From the NCBI GenBank assembly GCA_019118985.1, contig DWXX01000141.1, positions 1 to 13,973 of the forward strand: a stretch of DNA of 13,973 bases, in the 5' to 3' direction. Below the pieces are notes generated by a model. The model was not told the origin of the DNA. It did not search any database and saw nothing but the letters and a program-made list of their open reading frames with translations. A program made the position numbers and the translations under genes. Shown here one piece after another: positions 1 to 8,021 of this stretch (position 1 is its first letter; each line of letters opens with the position of its first letter). Origin of the DNA: Candidatus Faecalibacterium faecipullorum. Lineage in GTDB: Bacteria > Bacillota > Clostridia > Oscillospirales > Ruminococcaceae.

Positions 1-1643
1 TCTCGGGCAACAAGGGCGCCATCGACGTGGTGTCCGGCGCGACCATCACCTCCAACGCCATCAACGAGGCTCTGGCCGCGGCCCTGACCGCCGCCGGGCT
101 GGATGCGGCTGACTTCACCGGCAGCGGCGACACCGCCGAGGCCGCTGAGGACACCACTGTCGACACCGACATCGTCATCGTCGGCGCCGGCGGCGCGGGC
201 ATGACCGCCGCCATCGCCGCCGTTGAGGCCGGTAAGGACGTCGTCATCATCGAGAGCCAGGCCATGGTGGGCGGCAACTCGGTCCGCTCCACCGGCGGCA
301 TGAACGCCACCAAGACCCCCGCGCAGGACGAGAATGAGTTCACCGAGTCGGCCGGCGTCGAGAAGACCCTCGAGACCGCCGCCGCCGAGTGGGCCGACAA
401 CGAGGCCATCACCGCCCTGGCCGCCACCGTGGCCGAGCAGTGGGCCGCATACCAGGCCAACCCCGTCGGCTACTTCGACTCTGTCGAGCTGATGGAGCTG
501 GATACCCTGATCGGCGGCCACGGCACCAACGACCCCGCCCTGGTCGAGGCCCTGTGCTCCAACTCGGCCGACGCCATCGCCTGGCTGGCTGAGCAGGGCA
601 TCGAGCTGACCAGCGTCTCCAGCTTCGGCGGCGCTTCGGTCAAGCGGATCCACCGCCCGGTGGACGCCGAGGGCAAGACCATCTCGGTGGGCAGCTACAT
701 GATCCCCCTGCTGGAGGCCAAGTGCAAGGAAGCTGACGTGGCCTTCATCATGAACACCACCGCCAACGAGATCCTGACCGACGCCGACGGCGCGGCCGTG
801 GGCGTCGTCGCCACCGACAACAAGACCGGCGCCACCGTCACCGTCAACGCCGGCGCGGTCATCCTGGCCACCGGCGGCTTCGGCGCCAACCTGGACATGG
901 TGGTCGAGTACAAGCCCGACCTGGCCGGCTTCATGACCACCAACGCCCCCGGCGCCCAGGGCCAGGGCATCGACATGGCCGTCGCCATCGGCGCGGGCAC
1001 CGTCGATATGGATCAGATCCAGATCCACCCCACCGTTGAGGCCAACACCGCCGCCCTGATCACCGAAGGCCTGCGCGGCGACGGCGCCATCCTGGTCAAC
1101 GCCGAGGGCAACCGCTTCACCGACGAGGTGGGCACCCGCGACGTGGTCTCGGCCGCCGAGATCGCCCAGACCGGCAGCTACAGCTGGCTGATCATCGACC
1201 AGGCCATGGTGGACGCCTCCAGCGTCATCCAGGGCTACATCAAGAACGGCTACACCTTCAGCGGCGAGACCTATGAGGAGCTGGCCGAGGCCATCGGGGT
1301 CGACCCCGCCGCCTTCGCCGCCACCATGGAGAAGTGGAACGCCGCCGTTGCAGCCGGCGTGGACGAGGAGTTCGGCCGCACCAGCTTCGCCAACCCCCTG
1401 GACACCGCCCCCTACTACGCCATCAAGGTCACCGCCGGCATCCACCACACCATGGGCGGCCTGACCATCAACCCCGACACCCAGGTCCTGGCTGGTGACG
1501 GCACCGTCATCAACGGCCTGTACGCGGCGGGCGAGGTCACCGGCGGCGTCCACGGCGGCAACCGCCTGGGCGGCAACGCGGTGGCTGACTTCACCGTCTT
1601 TGGCCGCATCGCAGGCCAGCAGGCTGCCGCCTACGTTGGATGA
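1..1643 (+). CDS. FMN/FAD fumarate reductase-type flavoprotein, 5'-truncated (flavocytochrome c family)
   Basis: The gene enters from the left edge. Its reading frame is open from base 3, so the GTG at 27 is internal and not the start. Bases 33-44 encode S-G-A-T, the C-terminal part of an FMN-binding domain motif. In known proteins ApbE/Ftp esterifies FMN to this Thr (codon 42-44). After a linker comes an FAD Rossmann fold (GAGGAG, from base 183). The fumarate reductase active-site pattern follows: H-P-T (His codon 1026-1028), I-T-E-x-L-R-G, the Arg of G-T-R-D (codon 1137-1139, matching the catalytic acid of Shewanella Fcc3), H-H-T-M-G-G, and G-N-R-L-G-G-N (Arg codon 1563-1565). All expected residues are present, so an active enzyme reducing fumarate or a similar enoate is likely, using electrons passed through the covalent FMN. 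Related proteins act outside the membrane, but the signal peptide would lie off the window. Other substrates, such as urocanate or acrylate-type compounds, cannot be excluded. Confidence 0.9.
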   Translation, partial: SGNKGAIDVVSGATITSNAINEALAAALTAAGLDAADFTGSGDTAEAAEDTTVDTDIVIVGAGGAGMTAAIAAVEAGKDVVIIESQAMVGGNSVRSTGGMNATKTPAQDENEFTESAGVEKTLETAAAEWADNEAITALAATVAEQWAAYQANPVGYFDSVELMELDTLIGGHGTNDPALVEALCSNSADAIAWLAEQGIELTSVSSFGGASVKRIHRPVDAEGKTISVGSYMIPLLEAKCKEADVAFIMNTTANEILTDADGAAVGVVATDNKTGATVTVNAGAVILATGGFGANLDMVVEYKPDLAGFMTTNAPGAQGQGIDMAVAIGAGTVDMDQIQIHPTVEANTAALITEGLRGDGAILVNAEGNRFTDEVGTRDVVSAAEIAQTGSYSWLIIDQAMVDASSVIQGYIKNGYTFSGETYEELAEAIGVDPAAFAATMEKWNAAVAAGVDEEFGRTSFANPLDTAPYYAIKVTAGIHHTMGGLTINPDTQVLAGDGTVINGLYAAGEVTGGVHGGNRLGGNAVADFTVFGRIAGQQAAAYVG

Positions 1644-2017
1644 GCAGCAGACCTTGCGCAAAGCGCCGGCGGCTGATCGTCAACGCGGCGTTTGCCGCGG
1701 CGGTCCTGCTGGCGGCGGGGCTGGCATGGTGGGCGCTGCGCCGCAGCAGCGGCCCGGCCCTCTATGCCCGCGCCGACTTCGGGATGGGGGCGGTCGAGAT
1801 GCTGCCCCTTGACACCGACTATGACTATTACTACCAGGTGGACGGCTATATCGTCCATCTGCAGGTGCGGGACGGGGCCGTCGCCTTTCTGGACAGCCAG
1901 TGCCCCGACCACGTCTGCGAGGCCTTCGGCTGGCTGAGCGAGCCGGGCCAGTGGGCCAGCTGCGTGCCCGCCGGGGTGATGGTCACAGTGGAACCGGCGC
2001 AGCCGGAAGGAACGTGA
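1640..2017 (+). CDS. Membrane-anchored NusG domain II-containing protein
   Basis: This 125-aa protein starts at ATG 1640 and overlaps the flavoprotein stop by 4 bp (ATGA), so the two are probably translationally coupled. A basic N-terminus (KRRR, residues 8-11) precedes one membrane segment at about residues 13-32. The rest should face outwards. It has the NusG_II pattern: a short beta-strand start (V-D-G-Y-I-V), then C-P-D-H-V-C (Cys88, Cys93), then G-Q-W-A-S-C-V-P-A-G (Cys108). Despite the name, such stand-alone proteins have no NGN or KOW domain and are not transcription factors. In Firmicutes they often sit beside FMN-binding, ApbE or electron-transfer genes. A role in the extracytosolic flavin or redox chain with the upstream reductase is inferred from this context. 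The cysteines could be redox-active or metal-binding, but nothing here proves that. Confidence 0.8.
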   Translation: MSSRPCAKRRRLIVNAAFAAAVLLAAGLAWWALRRSSGPALYARADFGMGAVEMLPLDTDYDYYYQVDGYIVHLQVRDGAVAFLDSQCPDHVCEAFGWLSEPGQWASCVPAGVMVTVEPAQPEGT

Positions 2018-2050
2018 GGGCTGCACCGTCCCCCGAACAAAACCACAGGG

Positions 2051-2091
2051 CAGGGGCCGCCGCGCCGGAAGGTGCGGCGGCCCCTGTTTTT
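2051..2091 (+). terminator. Intrinsic terminator of the flavoprotein/NusG_II operon
   Basis: The perfect 13-bp arms are 2051-2063 and 2074-2086. Three inner pairs (one G-U) can extend the stem to 16 bp, closing on a GGAA tetraloop. Five T follow at 2087-2091. It lies 33 bp after the NusG_II stop and cleanly separates this operon from the next. Confidence 0.93.
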
Positions 2092-2180
2092 GCGCGCGGG
2101 CGGGCAGCCGGCGGCGGGCCGGAAAAGCTGTTTTCATGGCGAACTATTTTGAAAATCTGATGAAAGAAAAAAACTTTTGC

Positions 2181-2208
2181 TTGTCTGGGGCGGCCGGTGT
2201 GTTATAAT
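2181..2208 (+). promoter_or_regulatory. Sigma-A-type promoter with extended -10, upstream of the adaptor/transporter operon
   Basis: TATAAT at 2203-2208 is preceded by TGT (2200-2202), giving an extended -10. TTGTCT at 2181-2186, with 16-bp spacing, is a partial -35. The promoter sits in the 281-bp gap between NusG_II and the adaptor gene, in locally A/T-rich sequence. It implies a leader of about 85 nt. Because the -10 lies inside the in-frame upstream extension of the adaptor reading frame, it also argues for the downstream start at 2299. Confidence 0.75.
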
Positions 2209-2298
2209 AAGAAAGCAATCCTTGGGGAGGGCGGGCTTTTCTATACCCTTTTGCGCCCCGCCCCCGGGAGAGAAAGCAGATTCAGGAGGACGAACTAC

Positions 2299-3957
2299 AT
2301 GACCTGGAAGAAGAAAAAGGCCGCGCCCGACGGCGCGCAGCCGCAGGCGGAAACTGCGGGGCAAGCCGAGGGCAGCCTGAGCAAGTATAAAAAGCACCTC
2401 AAGTGGGCCATCCCCCTTGCGGTGGTGCTGGTGGTCGTCATCGCGGCGGCGGCCAGCCGCGCCGGGCAGGCCAAGACGGTGGAGGCCGCCCCTGAGTATG
2501 TGCAGGCCTCGGTCACGCGGCGGACCATCGCCCAGACCCTGAGCACCACCGGCACCCTGAAGGCTGCCAACAGCTATACCGTCCGCACCCTGGTCCAGGG
2601 CGAGATCCTCTCTTCTGACTTTGAAGAGGGGGACTCGGTGGTGGCGGGCCAGCAGCTGTATCAGATCGAGAACAGCGACGCCACCACCAACGTCGAGCAG
2701 GCCCAGATCAACCTGGAGCAGGCCCAGCGCAACTACGACAAGATCGCCGATTACCGGTATGTCCGCTCGCCGGTGGCGGGCACCGTCTACAGCCTGAGCG
2801 TCAAGGTGGGGGACGAGGTGTCCTCCGGGCAGGAGATCGCCGTGGTGCAGGACGCCAGCCAGATGGTGCTGCAGCTGACCTTCCCCTCGGCGGACGCGGC
2901 CCACTTCCGCCCCGGGCAGACCGCCCAGATCACCCTGGACGGCACCTTTGAGGTGCTGACCGGCACCGTCACCGAGGTGTCGGGCAGCGACGTGCTGAGC
3001 ACCGGCAACGTGCTGGTCCGCAGCGTGACCATCGTCACCCCCAACGCCGGCACCCTGAACACCACCCAGTCGGCCACCGCCACCATCAACGGCATCAGCT
3101 CGACCAACAGCGCGACCTTCAACTACCAGGACCAGCGCACCCTGACCGCCTCCACCGCCGGCACCGTGGCCTCCATCTACATCCCCGAGGGCGGGCATGT
3201 GGCTGAGGACGGCGTCGTGATCGAGCTGGCCGGCGAGGACCTGGAAGAGACCATCCAGAACGCCTACGAGAGCCTGCGCAGCCGCGAGATCTCGATGCGC
3301 AACGCCGAGGAGACCCTGGCCAACTACACCATCACCGCCCCCATCAACGGCACCGTCATCCAGAAGGATTACCAGGCCGGCGAGACGGTGGAGAGCGGCA
3401 AGGATATGTGCATCATCTACGACATGAGCTACCTCGAGATGACCATCAACATCGACGAGCTGGACATCAACCAGATCACGGTGGGGCAGGACGTCACCGT
3501 CACCGCCGACTCGGTGGACGGCAGCTTCCAGGGCGTGGTGACCCGTGTGTCGATGGTGGGCGCCACCACCGGCGGCACCACCACCTACCCCGTCACCGTC
3601 CAGGTGGATGAGTACGGCGAGCTGCGCCCCGGCATGAACGTCAACGCCGAGATCGTGGTCGAGCAGGCGTCCGACGCCATCGCGGTGCCCAACGCCGCCA
3701 TCGAGCGCGGGGACGTGGTCCTGGTGACCACCGAGTCCCCCAGCGCCGCCAACGCCGTCACCGACATGGTCGCCCCCGCGGGCTACGTCTATGTCCAGGT
3801 GGTGACCGGCGTCAGCGACGACAACTACACCGAGATCACCAGCGGCCTGCAGGAAGGGGACATCATCGGCTATGTTTCCAGCGACACCTTCAATTATGAC
3901 GATTACTACGGCGCCGTCGGGCTGCTGATGACCGCGCTGCCCGGAGGGAATACATGA
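2299..3957 (+). CDS. MacA/HlyD-family membrane fusion (adaptor) protein with two lipoyl-hairpin modules
   Basis: ATG 2299 was chosen because AGGAGGA (2284-2290) lies 8 nt upstream; an upstream in-frame ATG-less extension runs through the promoter. The product is 552 aa. A Lys-rich cytoplasmic N-terminus (residues 1-35) precedes one membrane segment (about 36-52). Module 1 has lipoyl halves at about 95-125 and 153-185 (ending S-P-V-A-G-T-V) around a short heptad helix with repeated E-Q-A-Q, then a beta-barrel to about 270. Module 2 repeats the plan: lipoyl halves 278-312 and 343-375 (A-P-I-N-G-T-V), helix 313-342, barrel 376-456. Residues 457-552 resemble a membrane-proximal domain. Its neighbours, a MacB-type ATPase and permease, point to an ABC exporter complex acting across the wall of a Gram-positive cell. 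The substrate is unknown. macA-like is the best family name, but the doubled module argues against simple orthology. Confidence 0.9.
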   Translation: MTWKKKKAAPDGAQPQAETAGQAEGSLSKYKKHLKWAIPLAVVLVVVIAAAASRAGQAKTVEAAPEYVQASVTRRTIAQTLSTTGTLKAANSYTVRTLVQGEILSSDFEEGDSVVAGQQLYQIENSDATTNVEQAQINLEQAQRNYDKIADYRYVRSPVAGTVYSLSVKVGDEVSSGQEIAVVQDASQMVLQLTFPSADAAHFRPGQTAQITLDGTFEVLTGTVTEVSGSDVLSTGNVLVRSVTIVTPNAGTLNTTQSATATINGISSTNSATFNYQDQRTLTASTAGTVASIYIPEGGHVAEDGVVIELAGEDLEETIQNAYESLRSREISMRNAEETLANYTITAPINGTVIQKDYQAGETVESGKDMCIIYDMSYLEMTINIDELDINQITVGQDVTVTADSVDGSFQGVVTRVSMVGATTGGTTTYPVTVQVDEYGELRPGMNVNAEIVVEQASDAIAVPNAAIERGDVVLVTTESPSAANAVTDMVAPAGYVYVQVVTGVSDDNYTEITSGLQEGDIIGYVSSDTFNYDDYYGAVGLLMTALPGGNT

Positions 3958-4727
3958 GCGCATTGATCGAATTCAACGAAGTGTGCAAGTTCTACCAGAT
4001 GGGCGACACCACCGTCAAAGCCCTGGACCACGTCACCATGCAGATCGAAGCAGGGGAGTTCGTGGCCATCGTCGGGCAGTCGGGCTCGGGCAAGTCCACC
4101 TGCATGAACATCATCGGCTGCCTGGACGTGCCCACCGCCGGGCGCTACCGGCTGAACGGCCGGGACGTGGGCAAAATGCGCCGCAACGAGCTGGCGGCCG
4201 TCCGCAACGAGATGCTGGGCTTCGTCTTTCAGCAGTATAACCTTTTGCCCAAGCTCAACCTGATGGGCAACGTCGAGGTGCCGCTGATCTACGCCCGGGT
4301 GCCCCGCGCCCAGCGGCGCGCCCGCGCTAAAGCGGTGCTGGAGCAGGTGGGCCTGGGCGACAAGCTGAAAAGCAAGCCCAACCAGCTGTCCGGCGGCCAG
4401 CAGCAGCGGGTGTCCATCGCGCGGGCGCTTGTCCGCAACCCGCCGCTGATCCTGGCCGACGAGCCCACCGGCGCCCTCGACACCCACACCGGGCGCGAGG
4501 TGCTGGGGATGCTGCAGGAGCTGAACCGCCAGGGCCACACCGTCATCCTCATCACCCACGACAACTCCATCGCCATGCAGGCGCCCCGCATCATCCGGCT
4601 GGAGGACGGCAGGATCGTCTACGACGGGGACGCCAACTCCCCCGACGCCTTTGTGGCGAGCCCGGCCCTCGGGGCCCGGCTGCGGCAGCAGGCGGAGGCA
4701 CAGCCGCAGGAAGGAGGGCAGGGCTGA
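3954..4727 (+). CDS. ABC transporter ATP-binding protein (MacB/LolD type)
   Basis: This 257-aa ATPase overlaps the adaptor stop by 4 bp (ATGA). All nucleotide-binding motifs are present: Walker A G-Q-S-G-S-G-K-S-T (residues 41-49), Q-loop F-Q-Q-Y-N-L-L (from 92), signature L-S-G-G-Q-Q-Q-R (145-152), Walker B L-I-L-A-D-E-P-T (165-172), D-loop G-A-L-D, and switch His in I-T-H-D (His202). The short N-terminal segment, early Q-loop sequence and overall length fit the MacB/LolD/FtsE group that powers mechanotransmission-type exporters. A variable Ala/Gln-rich tail follows the core from about residue 230. It should dimerise under the permease encoded next and drive export together with the adaptor. 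Confidence 0.95.
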   Translation: MSALIEFNEVCKFYQMGDTTVKALDHVTMQIEAGEFVAIVGQSGSGKSTCMNIIGCLDVPTAGRYRLNGRDVGKMRRNELAAVRNEMLGFVFQQYNLLPKLNLMGNVEVPLIYARVPRAQRRARAKAVLEQVGLGDKLKSKPNQLSGGQQQRVSIARALVRNPPLILADEPTGALDTHTGREVLGMLQELNRQGHTVILITHDNSIAMQAPRIIRLEDGRIVYDGDANSPDAFVASPALGARLRQQAEAQPQEGGQG

Positions 4728-5935
4728 TGCTTTTGTTCGACACCTTCATCCTGGCGCTCAAGAATATCTGGAGCAACAAGATGCGCACCATCCTGACCAT
4801 GCTGGGCATCATCATCGGCGTCACGGCGGTCATCGTCATCGTCGGCCTGGGCAACGGCATGACCCAGTCGGTGCGGGACAGCTTCTCGTCCATGGGCATC
4901 AACAGCATGTCGGTCTCCATCTGGGGGCGCGGGTCCTCCCGCAACGCCACGGTGGACTATATGTACGACATCGTGAAGGAGAACGCCCAGTACCTGAAGG
5001 CCATCTCCCCCAACATCCAGATCAGCAGCTACACCGTCAAGGAAGGGCGGGAGGATTACCGCTATACCGGCGTCTACGGCGTCAATGAGGACTACACCGC
5101 CATGGCCAACTACACCTTGGCCGACGGCCGCGGGCTGCAGTACATGGACATCAAGGAGAACAAGTACGTCTGCGTCATCGGCGACTACCTGGCCCGCGAG
5201 GCCTACAACGGCAACGCCGTGGGCAAGGACATCAAGGTGGGGCCCTACCGCTTCCGGATCGTCGGGGTGCTGGCCCCCAAGGCCACCGACCCCGATATGC
5301 AGGAGGGCGGCGAGGACGACCGCATCTATGTGCCCTACACGGTGGCCATGCGGATCAACCAGAAGAACACCGTCGATTCCTACACCGTCATCATGGCGGA
5401 CGAGAACTACGCCAACCAGGCCAAGATGGCGGTGGAAAACGCCCTGTACGCAATATACGAGGACGATGATGCGTATTACGTGTACAGCATGAGCGAGCTG
5501 CTCGAGCAGATGAACCAGACCATCAGCATGGTGGTCATGGTGCTGACCTTGATCGCGGGCATCTCGCTGCTGGTGGGCGGCATCGGCATCATGAACATTA
5601 TGCTGGTCTCGGTCTCGGAGCGCACGCGGGAGATCGGCATCCGCAAGGCCATGGGCGCGCGGGAGCGCACCATCCTCTTCCAGTTTGTGGTGGAGGCGGG
5701 CACCACCTCGGCCCTGGGCGGCCTGCTGGGCATCCTGCTGGGCTACGCTTTGTCGGCGGCAGCCACGGCTGCGGTGCCGATGATCATGCCGGGCGAGTCG
5801 GTGGCCATCTCCCCGGGGACCAGCGCCGTGCTGGTCTCCTTCGGCATCTCGGTGGGCATCGGCGTCATCTTCGGCTACCTGCCGGCCCTCCGCGCCGCAC
5901 GGCTCAACCCCATCGAGGCGCTGCGCTACGAGTAA
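4727..5935 (+). CDS. MacB-type ABC transporter permease (FtsX family)
   Basis: The 402-aa product starts at ATG 4727, overlapping the ATPase stop by one base (TGATG), with AAGGAGGG at 4711-4718. It has the MacB layout: N-terminal membrane helix after W-S-N-K-M-R-T (about residues 19-43), an extracytoplasmic periplasmic-core-type domain (about 44-265), then three membrane helices (about 268-293, 322-345, 365-385). Between helices 2 and 3 is the FtsX-family loop S-E-R-T-R-E-I-G-I-R-K-A-M-G-A, and the C-terminus ends A-A-R-L-N-P-I-E-A-L-R-Y-E, the usual coupling region. It works as a homodimer with the upstream ATPase and the adaptor. The substrate could be a peptide, an antimicrobial or an envelope component; the sequence does not decide. 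Confidence 0.95.
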   Translation: MLLFDTFILALKNIWSNKMRTILTMLGIIIGVTAVIVIVGLGNGMTQSVRDSFSSMGINSMSVSIWGRGSSRNATVDYMYDIVKENAQYLKAISPNIQISSYTVKEGREDYRYTGVYGVNEDYTAMANYTLADGRGLQYMDIKENKYVCVIGDYLAREAYNGNAVGKDIKVGPYRFRIVGVLAPKATDPDMQEGGEDDRIYVPYTVAMRINQKNTVDSYTVIMADENYANQAKMAVENALYAIYEDDDAYYVYSMSELLEQMNQTISMVVMVLTLIAGISLLVGGIGIMNIMLVSVSERTREIGIRKAMGARERTILFQFVVEAGTTSALGGLLGILLGYALSAAATAAVPMIMPGESVAISPGTSAVLVSFGISVGIGVIFGYLPALRAARLNPIEALRYE

Positions 5936-5969
5936 GCCCGCCCCAAATAACACTGAGGAGTAGCGAACC

Positions 5970-8021
5970 ATGAAGAAACGACTTTTGTCCCTCCTGCTGG
6001 CGGTGTGCATCCTGGTGCCCATCCTGGCGCTGCCGGCAACGGCGGTCAACAGCAACGTGGCCATCCAGACCGCACGCACCATGGACATCTTGACCGCGCC
6101 GATGGCGCAGTCCCCCGAGGCGCTGGCCGCCAACGTCACCCGCGGCGAGTTTGCCCGGATGCTGACCATGGCCTCGTCCTACCGCAGCACGGTGAACGAG
6201 CAGACCCTGGTGGGCAGCCTCTTCACCGACGTCAACAGCGCCACCCCCTACGCCCCCTACATCCGCATCGCGGTGCAGCAGGGCTGGATGACCGGCTACA
6301 CCGACGGCACCTTCCGCCCGGACGACGCCGTCACCCTCGAGGCGGCCTGCGCGTCGGCGCTGCGGATGCTGGGCTTTGCCCCGGCCGACCTGGTGGGGGC
6401 CTTCCCCGCCGCGCAGCTGAACAAATCCACCGAGCTGGGCCTGCGGGAGGGCCTGGCCCGCACCCAGGGCCAGCCCATGACCCGCAGCGACTGCGCGGTG
6501 CTGCTGTACAACACCCTGACCGCCACCACCAAGAGCGGCTCGACCTACGGCAACACCATCGGGCTGAGCGTCTCGGACGGGCAGGTGGACACCTCTGAGA
6601 TCCTGGCGGCCAGCCTGAAGGGCCCCTTCGTCGCCGCCGCCGGCGAGGTGCTGCCCATCAGCCCCTCCACCGTCTACCGCAACGACAAGCTGTCCGATTC
6701 GGCCGAGCTTGCCATCAACGACGTCTACTACTACAGCGAGAACCTGAACACCCTGTGGATCTACACCACCAAGGCCTCGGGGCGGATCACCTCGGTCTCT
6801 CCCAATGCGGCCGCCCCCACCTCGGTGACGGTGGCGGGGGTCACCTACCAGATCGGCAGCACCGACGTGGCCTACCGCATCTCCTCCCTGTCGGGGGGCG
6901 GCGTGGGCCAGGTGGTCACCCTGCTGCTGGGGATGGAAGACATCGCCGTGGGCATCCTCACCGGCGAGGAGGTGGACCTAAGCTACTACGGCGTAGTGCA
7001 GTCCTCCAACCGGTCCCTGATCGTTGACGACGGGGCCGACGTCATGCAGACCGTCCGGGTGCTGTGTACCGACGGCACCGTTCGCAGCGTGCGGGTGGAC
7101 AAGAATCTGAACTACCCCACCGGGTGGCTGGTGTCCATCACCTCCACCCCCGAGGGCGAGCAGCTGAAAGCCATCGGCGAAAAGGCGGTCAGCGGCCATT
7201 TCAGCGCCGCAGACCGCACCCTGGGCGACTACCGCCTGGCCAACAACGTCGAGATCCTGGACACCACCCCCGACGGCAGCGGCGAGACCGTCCGCCTCGA
7301 GCGGCTGGACGGGGTGGACCTCTCCAAGTCGGACATCCGCTACTATGAGCTGAACGACCGGGGCGAGATCGCCCGCCTGGTGCTGGACGACGTCACCGGC
7401 GACGTGTGGACCTACGGCTGCCTGACCAGCTGGAGCCTGAACAAGAGCGACGGCACCGGCGGCACCATCCTGGACGACCTGACCAGCCTGCAGCCCAGCG
7501 ACGTGCTGATGCAGATGGCGTCGGGGCTGCTGACCGGCTCGCTGCTGGACGACATCTGGAGCGAGGTGACCGGCAACACCGGCCGCTGGACCAGCGCCCT
7601 GCTGCGGCTGCTGGCCAACAACACCAGCGGCTTCCTCAGCAACATCTTGGGCACGGTGGCCGGCGGGGCCAGCTATACCTACATGACCGGCTCTTCGGCC
7701 ACCACCTCCACCACCAACGTGCTCTACCCGGTGCTGACCGGCGGCATCGGCGTCCGGTATGAGGTCAACGGCGCCGTCCGCGGGATGGTGCAGCTGCAGC
7801 CCATCCTGATCCAGGACCTGGGGGCCGCGTCGGTGACCACCTCCACTGGTGCCAGGTACGAGACGGCCGACGATATGCAGGTCTACCTGTGGCACATGGG
7901 GGTGTATTACCCCACCCTGCTGCCCACCATCAACAGCGAGGATTACTTCCTGATCGGCTGGGTGGATTCCTGCACGGCGGGCCATCAGGTCCGTGTGCTG
8001 ACCGCCCTGCGCAAAGATTGA
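5970..8021 (+). CDS. Secreted S-layer homology (SLH) domain protein
   Basis: ATG 5970 follows GAGGAG (5955-5960) and lies 34 bp after the permease with no terminator between them, so co-transcription is likely. The product is 683 aa. The signal peptide is residues 1-25 (M-K-K-R, hydrophobic core, L-P-A-T-A/V). Three SLH repeats follow: a weak one at about 32-72, a clear one at 84-136 (F-T-D-V and T-D-G-T-F-R-P-D-D), and a third at about 152-184. These normally bind pyruvylated wall polymer and hold the protein on the cell surface. Residues 225-335 hold a beta-rich unit (V-Y-Y-Y-S-E-N-L-N-T-L-W-I-Y ... T-S-V-T-V-A-G) of a kind common in clostridial SLH proteins. The remaining 350 residues are unassigned. 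The operon suggests a surface function linked to the exporter, but no enzyme motif is visible. Confidence 0.88.
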   Translation: MKKRLLSLLLAVCILVPILALPATAVNSNVAIQTARTMDILTAPMAQSPEALAANVTRGEFARMLTMASSYRSTVNEQTLVGSLFTDVNSATPYAPYIRIAVQQGWMTGYTDGTFRPDDAVTLEAACASALRMLGFAPADLVGAFPAAQLNKSTELGLREGLARTQGQPMTRSDCAVLLYNTLTATTKSGSTYGNTIGLSVSDGQVDTSEILAASLKGPFVAAAGEVLPISPSTVYRNDKLSDSAELAINDVYYYSENLNTLWIYTTKASGRITSVSPNAAAPTSVTVAGVTYQIGSTDVAYRISSLSGGGVGQVVTLLLGMEDIAVGILTGEEVDLSYYGVVQSSNRSLIVDDGADVMQTVRVLCTDGTVRSVRVDKNLNYPTGWLVSITSTPEGEQLKAIGEKAVSGHFSAADRTLGDYRLANNVEILDTTPDGSGETVRLERLDGVDLSKSDIRYYELNDRGEIARLVLDDVTGDVWTYGCLTSWSLNKSDGTGGTILDDLTSLQPSDVLMQMASGLLTGSLLDDIWSEVTGNTGRWTSALLRLLANNTSGFLSNILGTVAGGASYTYMTGSSATTSTTNVLYPVLTGGIGVRYEVNGAVRGMVQLQPILIQDLGAASVTTSTGARYETADDMQVYLWHMGVYYPTLLPTINSEDYFLIGWVDSCTAGHQVRVLTALRKD

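Noticed and set aside
2197..2298. Upstream extension of the adaptor gene to a GTG-type start at 2197
   Set aside because: The extension overlaps the -10 element at 2203-2208 and lacks an SD, whereas ATG 2299 has AGGAGGA at ideal spacing and is followed by a normal anchor.
2134..3963. A 609-codon open frame on the minus strand opposite the adaptor gene
   Set aside because: It is rich in Gly, Val, His and Asp runs typical of the antisense of GC-rich genes, has no domain, and lies opposite a clear adaptor gene with SD and promoter.
4619..6169. A 516-codon open frame on the minus strand opposite the permease
   Set aside because: It has the same antisense composition (His/Asp/Gly-rich) and no recognisable motif, while the plus strand encodes an intact MacB permease.
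6978..7985. A 335-codon minus-strand frame inside the SLH gene
   Set aside because: Low-complexity Gly/Val/Gln/His composition and no start signal; it is a shadow of the SLH gene.
7889..8017. ComF starting at ATG 7889
   Set aside because: The extra 43 residues come from a second frame of the SLH gene and have no ComF character. The TTG overlapping the SLH stop is more plausible.
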